Of a stretch of 41,396 nucleotides of DNA, positions 15,072 through 23,386 are shown piece by piece. Origin of the DNA: Rhodocyclales bacterium (GTDB lineage: Bacteria; Pseudomonadota; Gammaproteobacteria; Burkholderiales; Rhodocyclaceae); assembly GCA_016192435.1 (NCBI GenBank), contig JACPUD010000016.1:1-41396 (forward strand), in the 5' to 3' direction. Made by a program: the position numbers and the translations under genes. How positions within the stretch are numbered: the first letter of the stretch is position 1; each line of letters opens with the position of its first letter. The notes below the pieces were generated by a model. That model had not been told where the DNA came from and did no database searches. It saw nothing but the letters and a program-made list of their open reading frames with translations.

Positions 15072-15929
15072 ATGCCGCTAGCCAAGCCCCCCGTGCCTCC
15101 CCCCGCCAGGATCTGGTCCGCCGTCCTTGCCGAGTCGCGCCGCATCACGCCGCTCGACTCGCGCGAGGAAGTGCGCCATCTGCTGTTCCATATCGGCAAC
15201 CTGTCCTTCGATGCGGCGCCCGGCAATTGCATCCGCGTCCTGGCGCCGGGACAGTTCGGCAACCGGCACCACACGCGCCTGTATTCGCTGATGGACCTGG
15301 AGCGGCGCGGCGATGCCACCGAGTTCGCCATCTGCGTGCGGCGCTGTACCTACATCGACGATTTCAACGGTGAGCAATACCCGGGCATCGCCTCCAACTA
15401 CTTGTGCGACCTGCGTGTCGACGACGTCATCGAGTTCGCCGGCCCGGTCGGCTATCCCTTCGTGATTCCGGATAACAAGAATGCCGATATCCTGATGCTG
15501 GGCATGGGCACCGGGATTGCACCCTTCCGTACCCTGATCCGCCAGATCTACGAAAAGATCGGCGGCTGGAAGGGCAGGGTCAGGCTGTTCTACGGCGCCA
15601 GGAGCCCGCTGGAAATGCTCTACATGAACGACGAGAACAACGATCTCGCCAATTACTACGACCAGCCGACCTTCAAGGCCTTCCAGGCCGTTAGCCCGCG
15701 CCCGCATTTCGACGCGCCGGTGGCGCTGGACCAGGCCCTGGCACAGAACGCGGCGGAAGTCTGGGACATGATGCAGCGCCGGGATACGCGGGTTTTCATC
15801 GCCGGCACCGGGAACACGCTGGCCATGCTCGACCAGGCCATGGTCGAACTGGCCGGCTCGGCCCGGGACTGGGTGGCGGTGCACGACAAACTGCGCAGCA
15901 GCGGACGCTGGAGCGAAGTGCTGTACTGA
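15072..15929 (+). CDS. ferredoxin-NADP+ reductase, plant-type FNR family
   Basis: 285 residues. FAD-binding signature RLYSL at 69-73, the GPVGYPF loop near 132, and the NADP-binding motif GMGTGIAPFR near 143, followed by RVRLFYGARSP and the C-terminal FIAGTGNTLAM region. The closing WSEVLY with a terminal tyrosine is typical of plant-type enzymes, where it stacks on the flavin. It would move electrons between reduced ferredoxin and NADP(H). It follows the NqrM-like gene by 24 bases and closes the PFOR/Rnf operon, so the operon could pass pyruvate-derived electrons to either NAD (Rnf) or NADP (FNR). Confidence 0.9.
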   Translation: MPLAKPPVPPPARIWSAVLAESRRITPLDSREEVRHLLFHIGNLSFDAAPGNCIRVLAPGQFGNRHHTRLYSLMDLERRGDATEFAICVRRCTYIDDFNGEQYPGIASNYLCDLRVDDVIEFAGPVGYPFVIPDNKNADILMLGMGTGIAPFRTLIRQIYEKIGGWKGRVRLFYGARSPLEMLYMNDENNDLANYYDQPTFKAFQAVSPRPHFDAPVALDQALAQNAAEVWDMMQRRDTRVFIAGTGNTLAMLDQAMVELAGSARDWVAVHDKLRSSGRWSEVLY

Positions 15930-15946
15930 AGGTGGCGGACCCGTCT

Positions 15947-16375
15947 TCAGCGCGGGCGTAGCGTCACCGCGCAGTGAACCTGCCTGGGGCACAGCACGGC
16001 GCGTACCAGCCGTTCCGGCATGCCTTCCTGCCAGGACGAGTCGGACGGGTAGGAGTAGATGCGGATATGCCAGACCGCGCCGGCTTCGCGCACCAGTTGG
16101 ATGTTCGCCTTGAAGGCTTTTTCCGCATCGGCACCCGAGCGGTGCAGCTCGCTATGCAGCAGCTTCAGCACGGCTTCAGACTGCGGATCGATCAATTCCG
16201 GATGCGCCAGGTCGCGGTCTGCGATGCAACGGATGTAATGCGTATAGATCTGCGTGCCCTCGCCGCCGATCCAGCAGTCGAAGCCGATGTCCGACTGCGT
16301 GACTTCAGCCGTCTGGGCGCGGGCGGGACCGATCGCCAGCAACACGCCGCATAGAATCGCACAGGCATATCTCAT
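15947..16375 (-). CDS. small exported protein of unknown function
   Basis: 142 residues, not recognised. A clear signal peptide ends at PARAQ near residue 21. The mature part has three cysteines (in FDCWIGGE, IRCIAD and AVLCPRQVHC-type contexts, four with the last), which may form disulfides in the periplasm. It is convergent with the FNR gene, leaving 17 bases between stops, and divergent from the diguanylate cyclase gene. Confidence 0.7.
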   Translation of the reverse strand: MRYACAILCGVLLAIGPARAQTAEVTQSDIGFDCWIGGEGTQIYTHYIRCIADRDLAHPELIDPQSEAVLKLLHSELHRSGADAEKAFKANIQLVREAGAVWHIRIYSYPSDSSWQEGMPERLVRAVLCPRQVHCAVTLRPR

Positions 16376-16485
16376 GGTGAAATCATACGCCGGCCGCGGC
16401 CGGTGCGATGCGGAAAATTGGCACGGGCGCGGCTACGGGGTGATCGAGGCGATACGCAGGCCGCCATCGATGGACATCAGTTACT

Positions 16486-17538
16486 ATGTCTAAAGTACAA
16501 GGTCGGCGGGCTTTTATCCAAACTATTCAAATGAACAATCATCACGATCGTGAGCTGGAACTGTCGGTGCGGCTGATGGAACACCTGGTCGTGCCGACGT
16601 TCGTGCTGGATGCCGACTGCCGGGTCATCATCTGGAACCGTGCCTGCGAACGTCTGACCGGCATCAAGGCAGGCGAGGTCATCGGTAGCCGCGAACACTG
16701 GCGCGGCTTCTACAACGAGCCGCGCCCCTGTCTGGCCGACCTGATCGCCCAGGGCCGCACCGAGGAGATCGACGCGCTCTACGTCGATCACGATCACGCG
16801 GCGACCGATGCCGTGCCGGCCCACGGCCGCCGCGCGGAGAACTGGTGCGTCATGCCGCAGTTGGGCACGCGGCTTTATCTCGCCATCGATTCCGGTCCCA
16901 TCTTCGACGAAACCGGCAAGCTGATTGCCGTGGTGGAGACCCTGCGCGACATGACGGCGCAGAAGGAAGCGCAGGCGGCGCTGCAGCGCCTGGCCAACCG
17001 CGACGGCCTGACCGGGGTGGCCAACCGGCGCTGCCTGGATGAAACCCTGCAGGCAGAATGGGCGCGCGGTACGCGGGATGGCAAGCCGCTTTCGCTGGTC
17101 CTGCTCGACGTCGACCACTTCAAGGGCTACAACGACATTTTCGGCCATCAGGGCGGGGATGCCTGCCTGAAGGCGCTTGCCGCCGCGATGGTGACGTCCT
17201 GCCTGCGTTCGGTCGATCTGATCGCGCGCTACGGCGGCGAGGAATTCGCCGCCATCCTGCCCGGCACCACGGTCGACGGCGCGCTTACGGTAGCCCGGCG
17301 CATCGGCGCCGAGATTGCGGCGCTGAAGCTGCCGCATCCCGGCAACAATCGCGTCGGCCATGTCTCGGTCAGCCTCGGTGCGGCCACCGTGGTGCCCGAT
17401 CGCACGCTCGAAGCGAAGGATCTGGTAGCGGCCGCCGACCGCGCGCTGTATGCTGCAAAGGCGGCCGGACGCAATTGCGCAATCCATGTCGAGCAACTCG
17501 ACGAGGGGCGACGGCTGAACCAGGTGCCGGCAGCCTGA
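16486..17538 (+). CDS. PAS-GGDEF diguanylate cyclase
   Basis: 350 residues. An N-terminal PAS domain (about 25-150, starting LSVRLMEHLVVPTFVLDADC) is followed by a GGDEF domain from about 165. The active-site motif is GGEEF at 250-254, with an RxxD inhibitory site (R241-S-V-D244) at the right spacing, so it should make cyclic di-GMP and be product-inhibited. There are no membrane segments, so it is cytoplasmic. Start 16486 is the longest plausible choice; ATG 16531 just before the PAS domain is a real alternative, as neither has a clear ribosome site. The PAS ligand is unknown. Confidence 0.9.
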   Translation: MSKVQGRRAFIQTIQMNNHHDRELELSVRLMEHLVVPTFVLDADCRVIIWNRACERLTGIKAGEVIGSREHWRGFYNEPRPCLADLIAQGRTEEIDALYVDHDHAATDAVPAHGRRAENWCVMPQLGTRLYLAIDSGPIFDETGKLIAVVETLRDMTAQKEAQAALQRLANRDGLTGVANRRCLDETLQAEWARGTRDGKPLSLVLLDVDHFKGYNDIFGHQGGDACLKALAAAMVTSCLRSVDLIARYGGEEFAAILPGTTVDGALTVARRIGAEIAALKLPHPGNNRVGHVSVSLGAATVVPDRTLEAKDLVAAADRALYAAKAAGRNCAIHVEQLDEGRRLNQVPAA

Positions 17539-17627
17539 TGCCGTTCCCGCATACCGGTCGAATTGCGCGGGCTGCCCCGCGACAATGCCGTTCGACTTTT
17601 GAAATTAGCTGCAGGTAGAATCCAGGC

Positions 17628-18842
17628 ATGGACACTACCCGCCGCCTCGGCGTTGCCATCGTCATAGTATTGATTGCCTTGGCGGGCGTGCTGACCACCC
17701 AGCGATCCGCATCGCTGCCGCCGCTGCGCATCGGCGTGCTGCATTCCCTGACCGGTACCATGGCGGCCAGTGAGCGGCCGCTGGTGGATGCGGCACGACT
17801 GGCGGTGGAGGAAATCAATGCCGCCGGCGGTTTGCTCGGCCGGCCGGTCGAAATCCTGGTTGCCGACAGCCGTTCCGATCCGGCTGCGGCGGCAGCCGAA
17901 GCCGAACGGCTGATCGTGGCGGAAGGCGTCAGCGCATTGTTTGCCTGCTGGACCTCGGCCTGCCGCAAGGCGCTGCTGCCAGTGGTGGAGCGGCATCGCC
18001 ATTTGATGTTCTTTCCGCTCCAGTATGAAGGCCTGGAACAGTCGCCGAATATTTTCTATACGGGCCTTGCGCCCAACCAGCAGATCCTGCCCGGGACGCG
18101 CTGGGCCCTGGACCATCTTGGCAGGAAAATCTATCTGCTGGGTTCCGACTACATTTTCCCACGCACCGCGAACCGCATCATCCGCGACCTGGCGCAAGTC
18201 GGCGGCGGCGAGCTGTTGGCCGAGCGCTACCGGCCGCTGGGCGACGCCAGCTTCGATGAGATCGTCGCCGAACTGCAGGACCTGAAACCTGACGTGGTGC
18301 TCAATACCCTGAACGGCGACAGCAATCTGCATTTCTTCCGCGCCCTGCATGCCGCCGGACTGGACGCCTTGCCGGTGATGTCCTTCAGCATCGCGGAGGG
18401 CGAGTTGCGGGCGATGGGGCTGGCCAAAGCACATCCCAATCACTATGCCGTATGGAGCTACTTCGGCAGCCTGCCGGGGGAGGCCAACCGGCGTTTCGTT
18501 GCCGCCTTCCAGGCACGCTACGGTACGGATCGGGTAACCAGCGGTCCGATCGAGGCGGCCTATGTCAGCATCAAGCTCTGGGCGCAGGCGGTGCGCGATG
18601 CCGGCAGCGAGAAACCCGGCCTGGTCAATCTCCTGGTGCAGCAGCAGAGCATCGCGGCGCCGTCCGGACTGTTCGCCGTCGACCGCTCGACGCGCCACAT
18701 GTGGCGACCGGTGCGCATCGGCAAGGAGCGCGCCGACCGGGGCTTCGACCTGGTGTGGGATTCGGGCGTCGCGCTGCGGCCGATGCCTTTCCCCGACTAT
18801 CGTTCGCACGTCGCCTGGCAGCAGGTGCAGTTGGCGCCATGA
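17628..18842 (+). CDS. periplasmic substrate-binding protein, urea/amide (UrtA/AmiC) type
   Basis: 404 residues. An N-terminal hydrophobic segment (about 8-24) serves as a signal or anchor. The mature part begins LRIGVLHSLTGTMA, typical of the Peripla_BP_5 branch that binds urea, short amides and branched-chain amino acids; QYEGLEQSPNIFYTGLAPNQQ is characteristic of the UrtA-like subgroup. There are no ABC permease or ATPase genes nearby. Instead the stop overlaps the ATG of the large cyclic-di-GMP sensor (ATGA), so it probably acts as a ligand-binding partner of that sensor. The ligand cannot be read from the sequence. Confidence 0.85.
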   Translation: MDTTRRLGVAIVIVLIALAGVLTTQRSASLPPLRIGVLHSLTGTMAASERPLVDAARLAVEEINAAGGLLGRPVEILVADSRSDPAAAAAEAERLIVAEGVSALFACWTSACRKALLPVVERHRHLMFFPLQYEGLEQSPNIFYTGLAPNQQILPGTRWALDHLGRKIYLLGSDYIFPRTANRIIRDLAQVGGGELLAERYRPLGDASFDEIVAELQDLKPDVVLNTLNGDSNLHFFRALHAAGLDALPVMSFSIAEGELRAMGLAKAHPNHYAVWSYFGSLPGEANRRFVAAFQARYGTDRVTSGPIEAAYVSIKLWAQAVRDAGSEKPGLVNLLVQQQSIAAPSGLFAVDRSTRHMWRPVRIGKERADRGFDLVWDSGVALRPMPFPDYRSHVAWQQVQLAP

Positions 18843-21800
18843 AAAAGCTGCCGCCGCTGATGATCGTCGCCCGCCTGTCGATCAGCTACCTGCTGGTGGC
18901 GGTTCTGCCGCTGGCCGGTCTGGCCCTGTATTACCAGGTCTCGTTCGAGGCTGCGCTGCGCAAGACCGTGCTGCAGAGCCTGGCCGTCATTGCCGACAAG
19001 AAAGTCGACAAGATCGAAACCTACATAGGCGAGCGCATGAGCGATGCGCAGCAGGCCAGCCACAGCGCCACGGTCAGGGAGGCGATCGCCAGCTTCGGAC
19101 CGGCCTTCCGCCGGGGCGGGCTGCGCGCACCCGACTATCTGGCCGCCGAACTCCGCCTGCGCGAGATGCTGGCCGGCATGCAAGGGGCGGATTACCACGA
19201 CCTGCTGTTGATCGATGCCGCCGGCGACGTGGTGTTCTCCACGGCGGGCGAACAGGATCTGGGCACCAACCTGAGAACCGGCCCCTGGCGCGACACCCAG
19301 CTGGCACAGGGGTTCGAACTGGCGCTGGGCACGCTGCAGACCCATCTCACCCGCTTCAAGCCCTATCCGCCCTCGGGGCAGCGCGCGGCGGCCTTTCTGG
19401 TGTCGCCGGTGCTCAGCGAAGGCGTACTGGTGGGAGCGCTGGCCTTGCAGGTGGATCTGGAGCGGCTCCAAGCGGTGGTTACCGACCGTAGCGGCCTGGG
19501 CGCTTCCGGCGAAGTCGCGCTGGCTCAACGCGACGGTGACGGCGTCCTGTTCACCGCACCCCTCAACATGAAGCCCGACGCCGCCTATCGCTTCCGGCTG
19601 GCCTTGACGGCGACACCCTACCCGATGCAGCAGGCGCTGGCTGGCAGCCGCGACACGGGGATGGTCCAGGATTTCAACGGCGTCGAAAGCGTGGCGGCCT
19701 GGCGTTACCTGCCATCGCTGGGCTGGGGCATGGTGGTGAAGACCGATGCCGCGGAGGCGCTGGCGCCGGTGGCGCGCTTGCACCGCTTGAGCTATCTCGC
19801 GCTGGGGCTGTTCCTGTTGTTTTCCGCAGTCGCCGCGGTGTGGCTCGGACGTTCGCTGTCGCGTCCGGTGCGGCGGCTGACGGCGATTGCCGAAGAGATC
19901 GCCGGCGGCAATCTGTCCCGCCGCGCGCCCAGTGGCGGCGGCGACGAACTGGGACGGCTGGCTGACGCCTTCAACCACATGACGGATGAGCTGGTGGCGG
20001 CCCGCGTCGACCTCGAAGCCCGGGTGCTGGCACGCACGGCCGAGTTGGCCGAAGCGAATCACCAACTGCAGGCGAGTCTGTCGAAGCTCGACGAAGCGCA
20101 GCGCATTGCCGAGGTAGGGTCGTGGGAACTCGATCTGGTCAGCGGCAAACTGCTTTGGTCGGACGAGATATTCCGCATCTTCGAAATCGAGCGCAAGAAT
20201 TTCAGCGCCACCTACGAGGCCTTCCTCAACGTGGTTCATCCGCAGGACCGGGACCCCGTCAGCCGGGCCTATGCGGACTCGCTGGCGGCCCGCACGCCCT
20301 ATGAAATCACCCATCGTCTGCTGATGGCGGATGGGCGCATCAAGTGGGTGAACGAACGCTGCGAATCCGAATACGACGAACAGGGCAAGGCGCTGCGCTC
20401 GCTCGGAACGGTACAGGACATCACCGAGCGCAAGCGCGCCGAGCAGGCTCTGCTTGCCTCGGAATTGTTTGCCAAGGAGACCATCGATGCGATCCCGGCC
20501 CACATGTGCGTGCTCGACCGAAACGGGCGGATCATGGCGGTCAATCAGGCGTGGCGAGAGTTCTACGAGAACAACCCGGCGCCGGCCCAGGGCCTGAATT
20601 ATTTCCTCGGCGCCGATTATCTGCAGACCTGCACTGCCGCCACCGGCCCCGGCGCGGAAAATGCCGAGCAGATGGCGGAGGGCATACGCCGGGTGATCAG
20701 CGGCGAGTGTGAGGCATTCACCATCGAATATCCCTGTCATGGCCCGGATGAACGCCGCTGGTTCATCGCCAGGGTGACGCGCTTCCATGGCGACAGCGGC
20801 AACGTCGTCGTGACCCACGACAACATTACGGCGAAGAAACAGGCCGAGGCCGCGATCCAGCTTTATGCCAGCGTGTTCGAGCACAGCGCCGAAGCCATCG
20901 TGATCAGCGACGCCGACAATCGCATCCTGGCCGTGAATGCTGCATTTACCCTGTTGACGGGCTATGCCAGCGACGAGGCAGTCGGCAGGAATCCGGGTTT
21001 CCTCGCCACCGGGCAGACTCCTGCGACAATCTACCGCGAAATGTGGACCGCGCTCAAGGAGAGCGGCTCCTGGCAGGGCGAGATCTGGGATCGACGCAAG
21101 GACGGCACGGTCTATCCGAAATGGCTGTCGCTGTCGGTGGTGCGCGACGCCGCCGGCCAGATCACCCATTACATCGGCAGCTTTGCCGACCTCTCCGAGC
21201 GCAAGGTGGCCGAACAGCGCATCACGCACTTGGCCAACCATGACGCCCTGACCGGCCTTTTCAATCGGCTCAGCCTGAAGGAAAGACTGGAGCAGGCCCT
21301 GGCGACGGTGAGGCGGGAGCATCGCGCCCTGGCGGTGCTGTTCATCGATATGGATCGTTTCAAGGCCATCAACGATTCCCTGGGACACGCGGTGGGCGAC
21401 GAGATGCTGTTGGAAGTGGCCCGACGCCTGCGCGACGAAGTGCGCGACAGCGATATCGTGGCGCGTCTTGGCGGCGACGATTTTGTCGTGGTGCTGACCG
21501 ATGTCGAAGGGGCCAACGCGGCGGCCCGGGTGGCGGACAAACTGCTGCGCGTGCTGGGGCAGCCCTACCGGATTCGCGAGCACCAATTGCACTCGACGCC
21601 CAGCATCGGCGTCGCTTTCTTCCCGATTGACGGCGAAGACGGCGAAACCCTGTTGAAGAGCGCCGATACGGCGATGTATCACGCCAAGTCCCAGGGACGC
21701 AACAACGTCCAGTTCTTCACCGCGGCGATGAACCAGGCGGCGATCGAGCGGCTGCGCCTGGACCATGACTTGCGGGTGGCGCTGGAGCAGGGCCAGTTTG

Positions 21801-22591
21801 AACTGCATTACCAACCCAAGCTGGAAGCCTGCGCCAACTCCGAGAGTTGCGATGCCTGCGACGATCGCATCTGCCGCGTGGTCGGGGTCGAAGCGCTGGT
21901 GCGCTGGCGTCATCCGCGCGACGGACTGATCTCGCCGCTGAAATTCATTCCCGTGGCCGAGGAAACCGGCTTGATCCTGCCGCTGGGCGAATGGGTGCTG
22001 GACGAAGCCTGCCGGCAGCTGCGCGCCTGGCGGGATGCAGGCATCGCGGGCGCGACCATGGCGGTTAACCTGTCGGCTCACCAACTGGGGTCGCCCAGCT
22101 TGCTCGGCTTCGTCCGGGAAACCCTGGTACGCCACGGCTTGACCGGCGCCGATCTGGAACTCGAAATAACCGAATCGGCAGTGATGGACGACCCCGCTGC
22201 CAGCATAGGCAGACTTAACGCCTTGCGCGAACTCGGCGTCAAGCTGTCGATCGACGACTTCGGCACCGGCTATTCATCGCTCAGCTACCTCAAGCTGCTG
22301 CCGATACACACGCTGAAGCTCGACCAGTCCTTCGTGCGGGACATCGAGAGCGACCCCAACGACGTCGCGATCTGCACCGCCACCATCGCCCTGGCCCACA
22401 ATCTCGGACTGACGGTGGTTGGCGAGGGCGTCGAGACGGAAGCACAGCACCGCTTCCTCGCTGGTCACGGCTGCGACTTCCTGCAAGGCTACCTGTTCAG
22501 CAAGCCCGTTGTTGCGGCCGAGGCGCTGGCATTCATGCGCCAGCGCAACATGCCGGAAACGGCTTCAGCATTACCTGCAACCACGGCTTGA
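18839..22591 (+). CDS. membrane sensor: Cache-HAMP-PAS-PAS-PAS-GGDEF-EAL
   Basis: 1250 residues. Membrane helix 1 at about 12-31, a periplasmic Cache-type domain to about 310, helix 2 at about 318-338, HAMP to about 392, PAS domains starting near 420, 540 and 674, GGDEF from about 794 and EAL from about 975. The cyclase motif is GGDDF (878-882) with an RxxD site just upstream. The phosphodiesterase side keeps EAL (1018-1020), NLS, ELEITES, the DDFGTG loop, KLDQSF and GEGVET, so it should hydrolyse cyclic di-GMP. Between YQPK and EAL there is a short insert with Cys998, Cys1004, Cys1007 and Cys1012, absent from the usual EAL fold. It is translationally coupled to the binding-protein gene upstream. 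Confidence 0.93.
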   Translation: MKKLPPLMIVARLSISYLLVAVLPLAGLALYYQVSFEAALRKTVLQSLAVIADKKVDKIETYIGERMSDAQQASHSATVREAIASFGPAFRRGGLRAPDYLAAELRLREMLAGMQGADYHDLLLIDAAGDVVFSTAGEQDLGTNLRTGPWRDTQLAQGFELALGTLQTHLTRFKPYPPSGQRAAAFLVSPVLSEGVLVGALALQVDLERLQAVVTDRSGLGASGEVALAQRDGDGVLFTAPLNMKPDAAYRFRLALTATPYPMQQALAGSRDTGMVQDFNGVESVAAWRYLPSLGWGMVVKTDAAEALAPVARLHRLSYLALGLFLLFSAVAAVWLGRSLSRPVRRLTAIAEEIAGGNLSRRAPSGGGDELGRLADAFNHMTDELVAARVDLEARVLARTAELAEANHQLQASLSKLDEAQRIAEVGSWELDLVSGKLLWSDEIFRIFEIERKNFSATYEAFLNVVHPQDRDPVSRAYADSLAARTPYEITHRLLMADGRIKWVNERCESEYDEQGKALRSLGTVQDITERKRAEQALLASELFAKETIDAIPAHMCVLDRNGRIMAVNQAWREFYENNPAPAQGLNYFLGADYLQTCTAATGPGAENAEQMAEGIRRVISGECEAFTIEYPCHGPDERRWFIARVTRFHGDSGNVVVTHDNITAKKQAEAAIQLYASVFEHSAEAIVISDADNRILAVNAAFTLLTGYASDEAVGRNPGFLATGQTPATIYREMWTALKESGSWQGEIWDRRKDGTVYPKWLSLSVVRDAAGQITHYIGSFADLSERKVAEQRITHLANHDALTGLFNRLSLKERLEQALATVRREHRALAVLFIDMDRFKAINDSLGHAVGDEMLLEVARRLRDEVRDSDIVARLGGDDFVVVLTDVEGANAAARVADKLLRVLGQPYRIREHQLHSTPSIGVAFFPIDGEDGETLLKSADTAMYHAKSQGRNNVQFFTAAMNQAAIERLRLDHDLRVALEQGQFELHYQPKLEACANSESCDACDDRICRVVGVEALVRWRHPRDGLISPLKFIPVAEETGLILPLGEWVLDEACRQLRAWRDAGIAGATMAVNLSAHQLGSPSLLGFVRETLVRHGLTGADLELEITESAVMDDPAASIGRLNALRELGVKLSIDDFGTGYSSLSYLKLLPIHTLKLDQSFVRDIESDPNDVAICTATIALAHNLGLTVVGEGVETEAQHRFLAGHGCDFLQGYLFSKPVVAAEALAFMRQRNMPETASALPATTA

Positions 22592-22961
22592 CTCCTGCGC
22601 GGAAGTCGCTGCGGTGTCGGTCTTGTAGCCAGGGATTCGGGTCGGCGAATCGACGCTATTTCTTTCGTATCGAATAATTTGATATGCGCCAGCGCCGGAC
22701 GTTTTGTCTGCGCCGCAACATGTTGATTGGCTACCGGAATGTCCTGTATGCGCGTGCTGCCGGGAGACCGGCAGGCATACTACTTTTGCAATAAATCCAC
22801 ATATAAACATAAAGCTAGCGGGATTGACAACAGCAAAATCCAGCTCAAAATCCAGTTCGTAGCCACATCATCAGTACCGGTTCCGCATTCGGTCTGATGC
22901 CAGGCACCTGCTGTGTGGCAAGCACGACCGACCACCGGCGAAACAACCGGGTCCAGTTCAG
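22592..22961 (+). other. gene-poor, lower-GC stretch
   Basis: No supported gene. Base composition falls well below the neighbours around 22655-22690 and 22780-22830, where several ATA/TAA-rich runs occur, and AAAATCCAG is repeated directly near 22836-22855. Possible promoter-like elements exist in the AT-rich parts but none is convincing. I see no inverted-repeat ends or transposase remains. Confidence 0.4.
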
Positions 22962-23291
22962 ATGAATGACTTCCATGCCATAAAAGCGCCGGATGACATC
23001 GCCAGGCTGGTGGCGACCAATGCCCGACTTGATATGGTGACCGTGAAATGCTTTTGCAGCCAACAGTACGGGAAATACATCAGCTGCTTCGTCGATGCAG
23101 GCAACAGAACAGCCCCGTTCCTCGCCAGGGCCCTGGGCGGCGATGTCCTGGGGGGCGCGATAGTGTCATTCGTGATTGCCATACCGCCGGACTTTTTCTG
23201 CGATCAACGCGATGGAAACCAACTCGTCAAGGGCGGCAAATGTCTATGCCGGCGGGGCTACAGCCAGGTCAATTCGAAGCTTGCACCCTAA
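22962..23291 (+). CDS. possible small hypothetical protein
   Basis: 109 residues, starting MNDFHAIKAPDD. Codon choice is less biased to G/C at third positions than in the neighbours and no ribosome-binding site is visible. The chain has five cysteines (FC, KCFC-type and KCLC contexts) and a hydrophobic centre (VLGGAIVSFVIAIP). It could be a recently acquired gene, a decayed gene or a chance frame. I do not recognise it. Confidence 0.3.
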   Translation: MNDFHAIKAPDDIARLVATNARLDMVTVKCFCSQQYGKYISCFVDAGNRTAPFLARALGGDVLGGAIVSFVIAIPPDFFCDQRDGNQLVKGGKCLCRRGYSQVNSKLAP

Positions 23292-23386
23292 GCGGCCGGG
23301 TTGCCGCAGCCCTGCATGTGCGCCGGTGAATCCGGCCTGCGCCGCCAGTCGCCGACGGCCCGTCGTTGCGGCAGAGCCGCGCCGCG

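Noticed and set aside
18797-22135. A minus-strand open frame of 1112 codons opposite the GGDEF-EAL sensor
   Set aside because: Same cause; the plus strand encodes clear HAMP, PAS, GGDEF and EAL domains.
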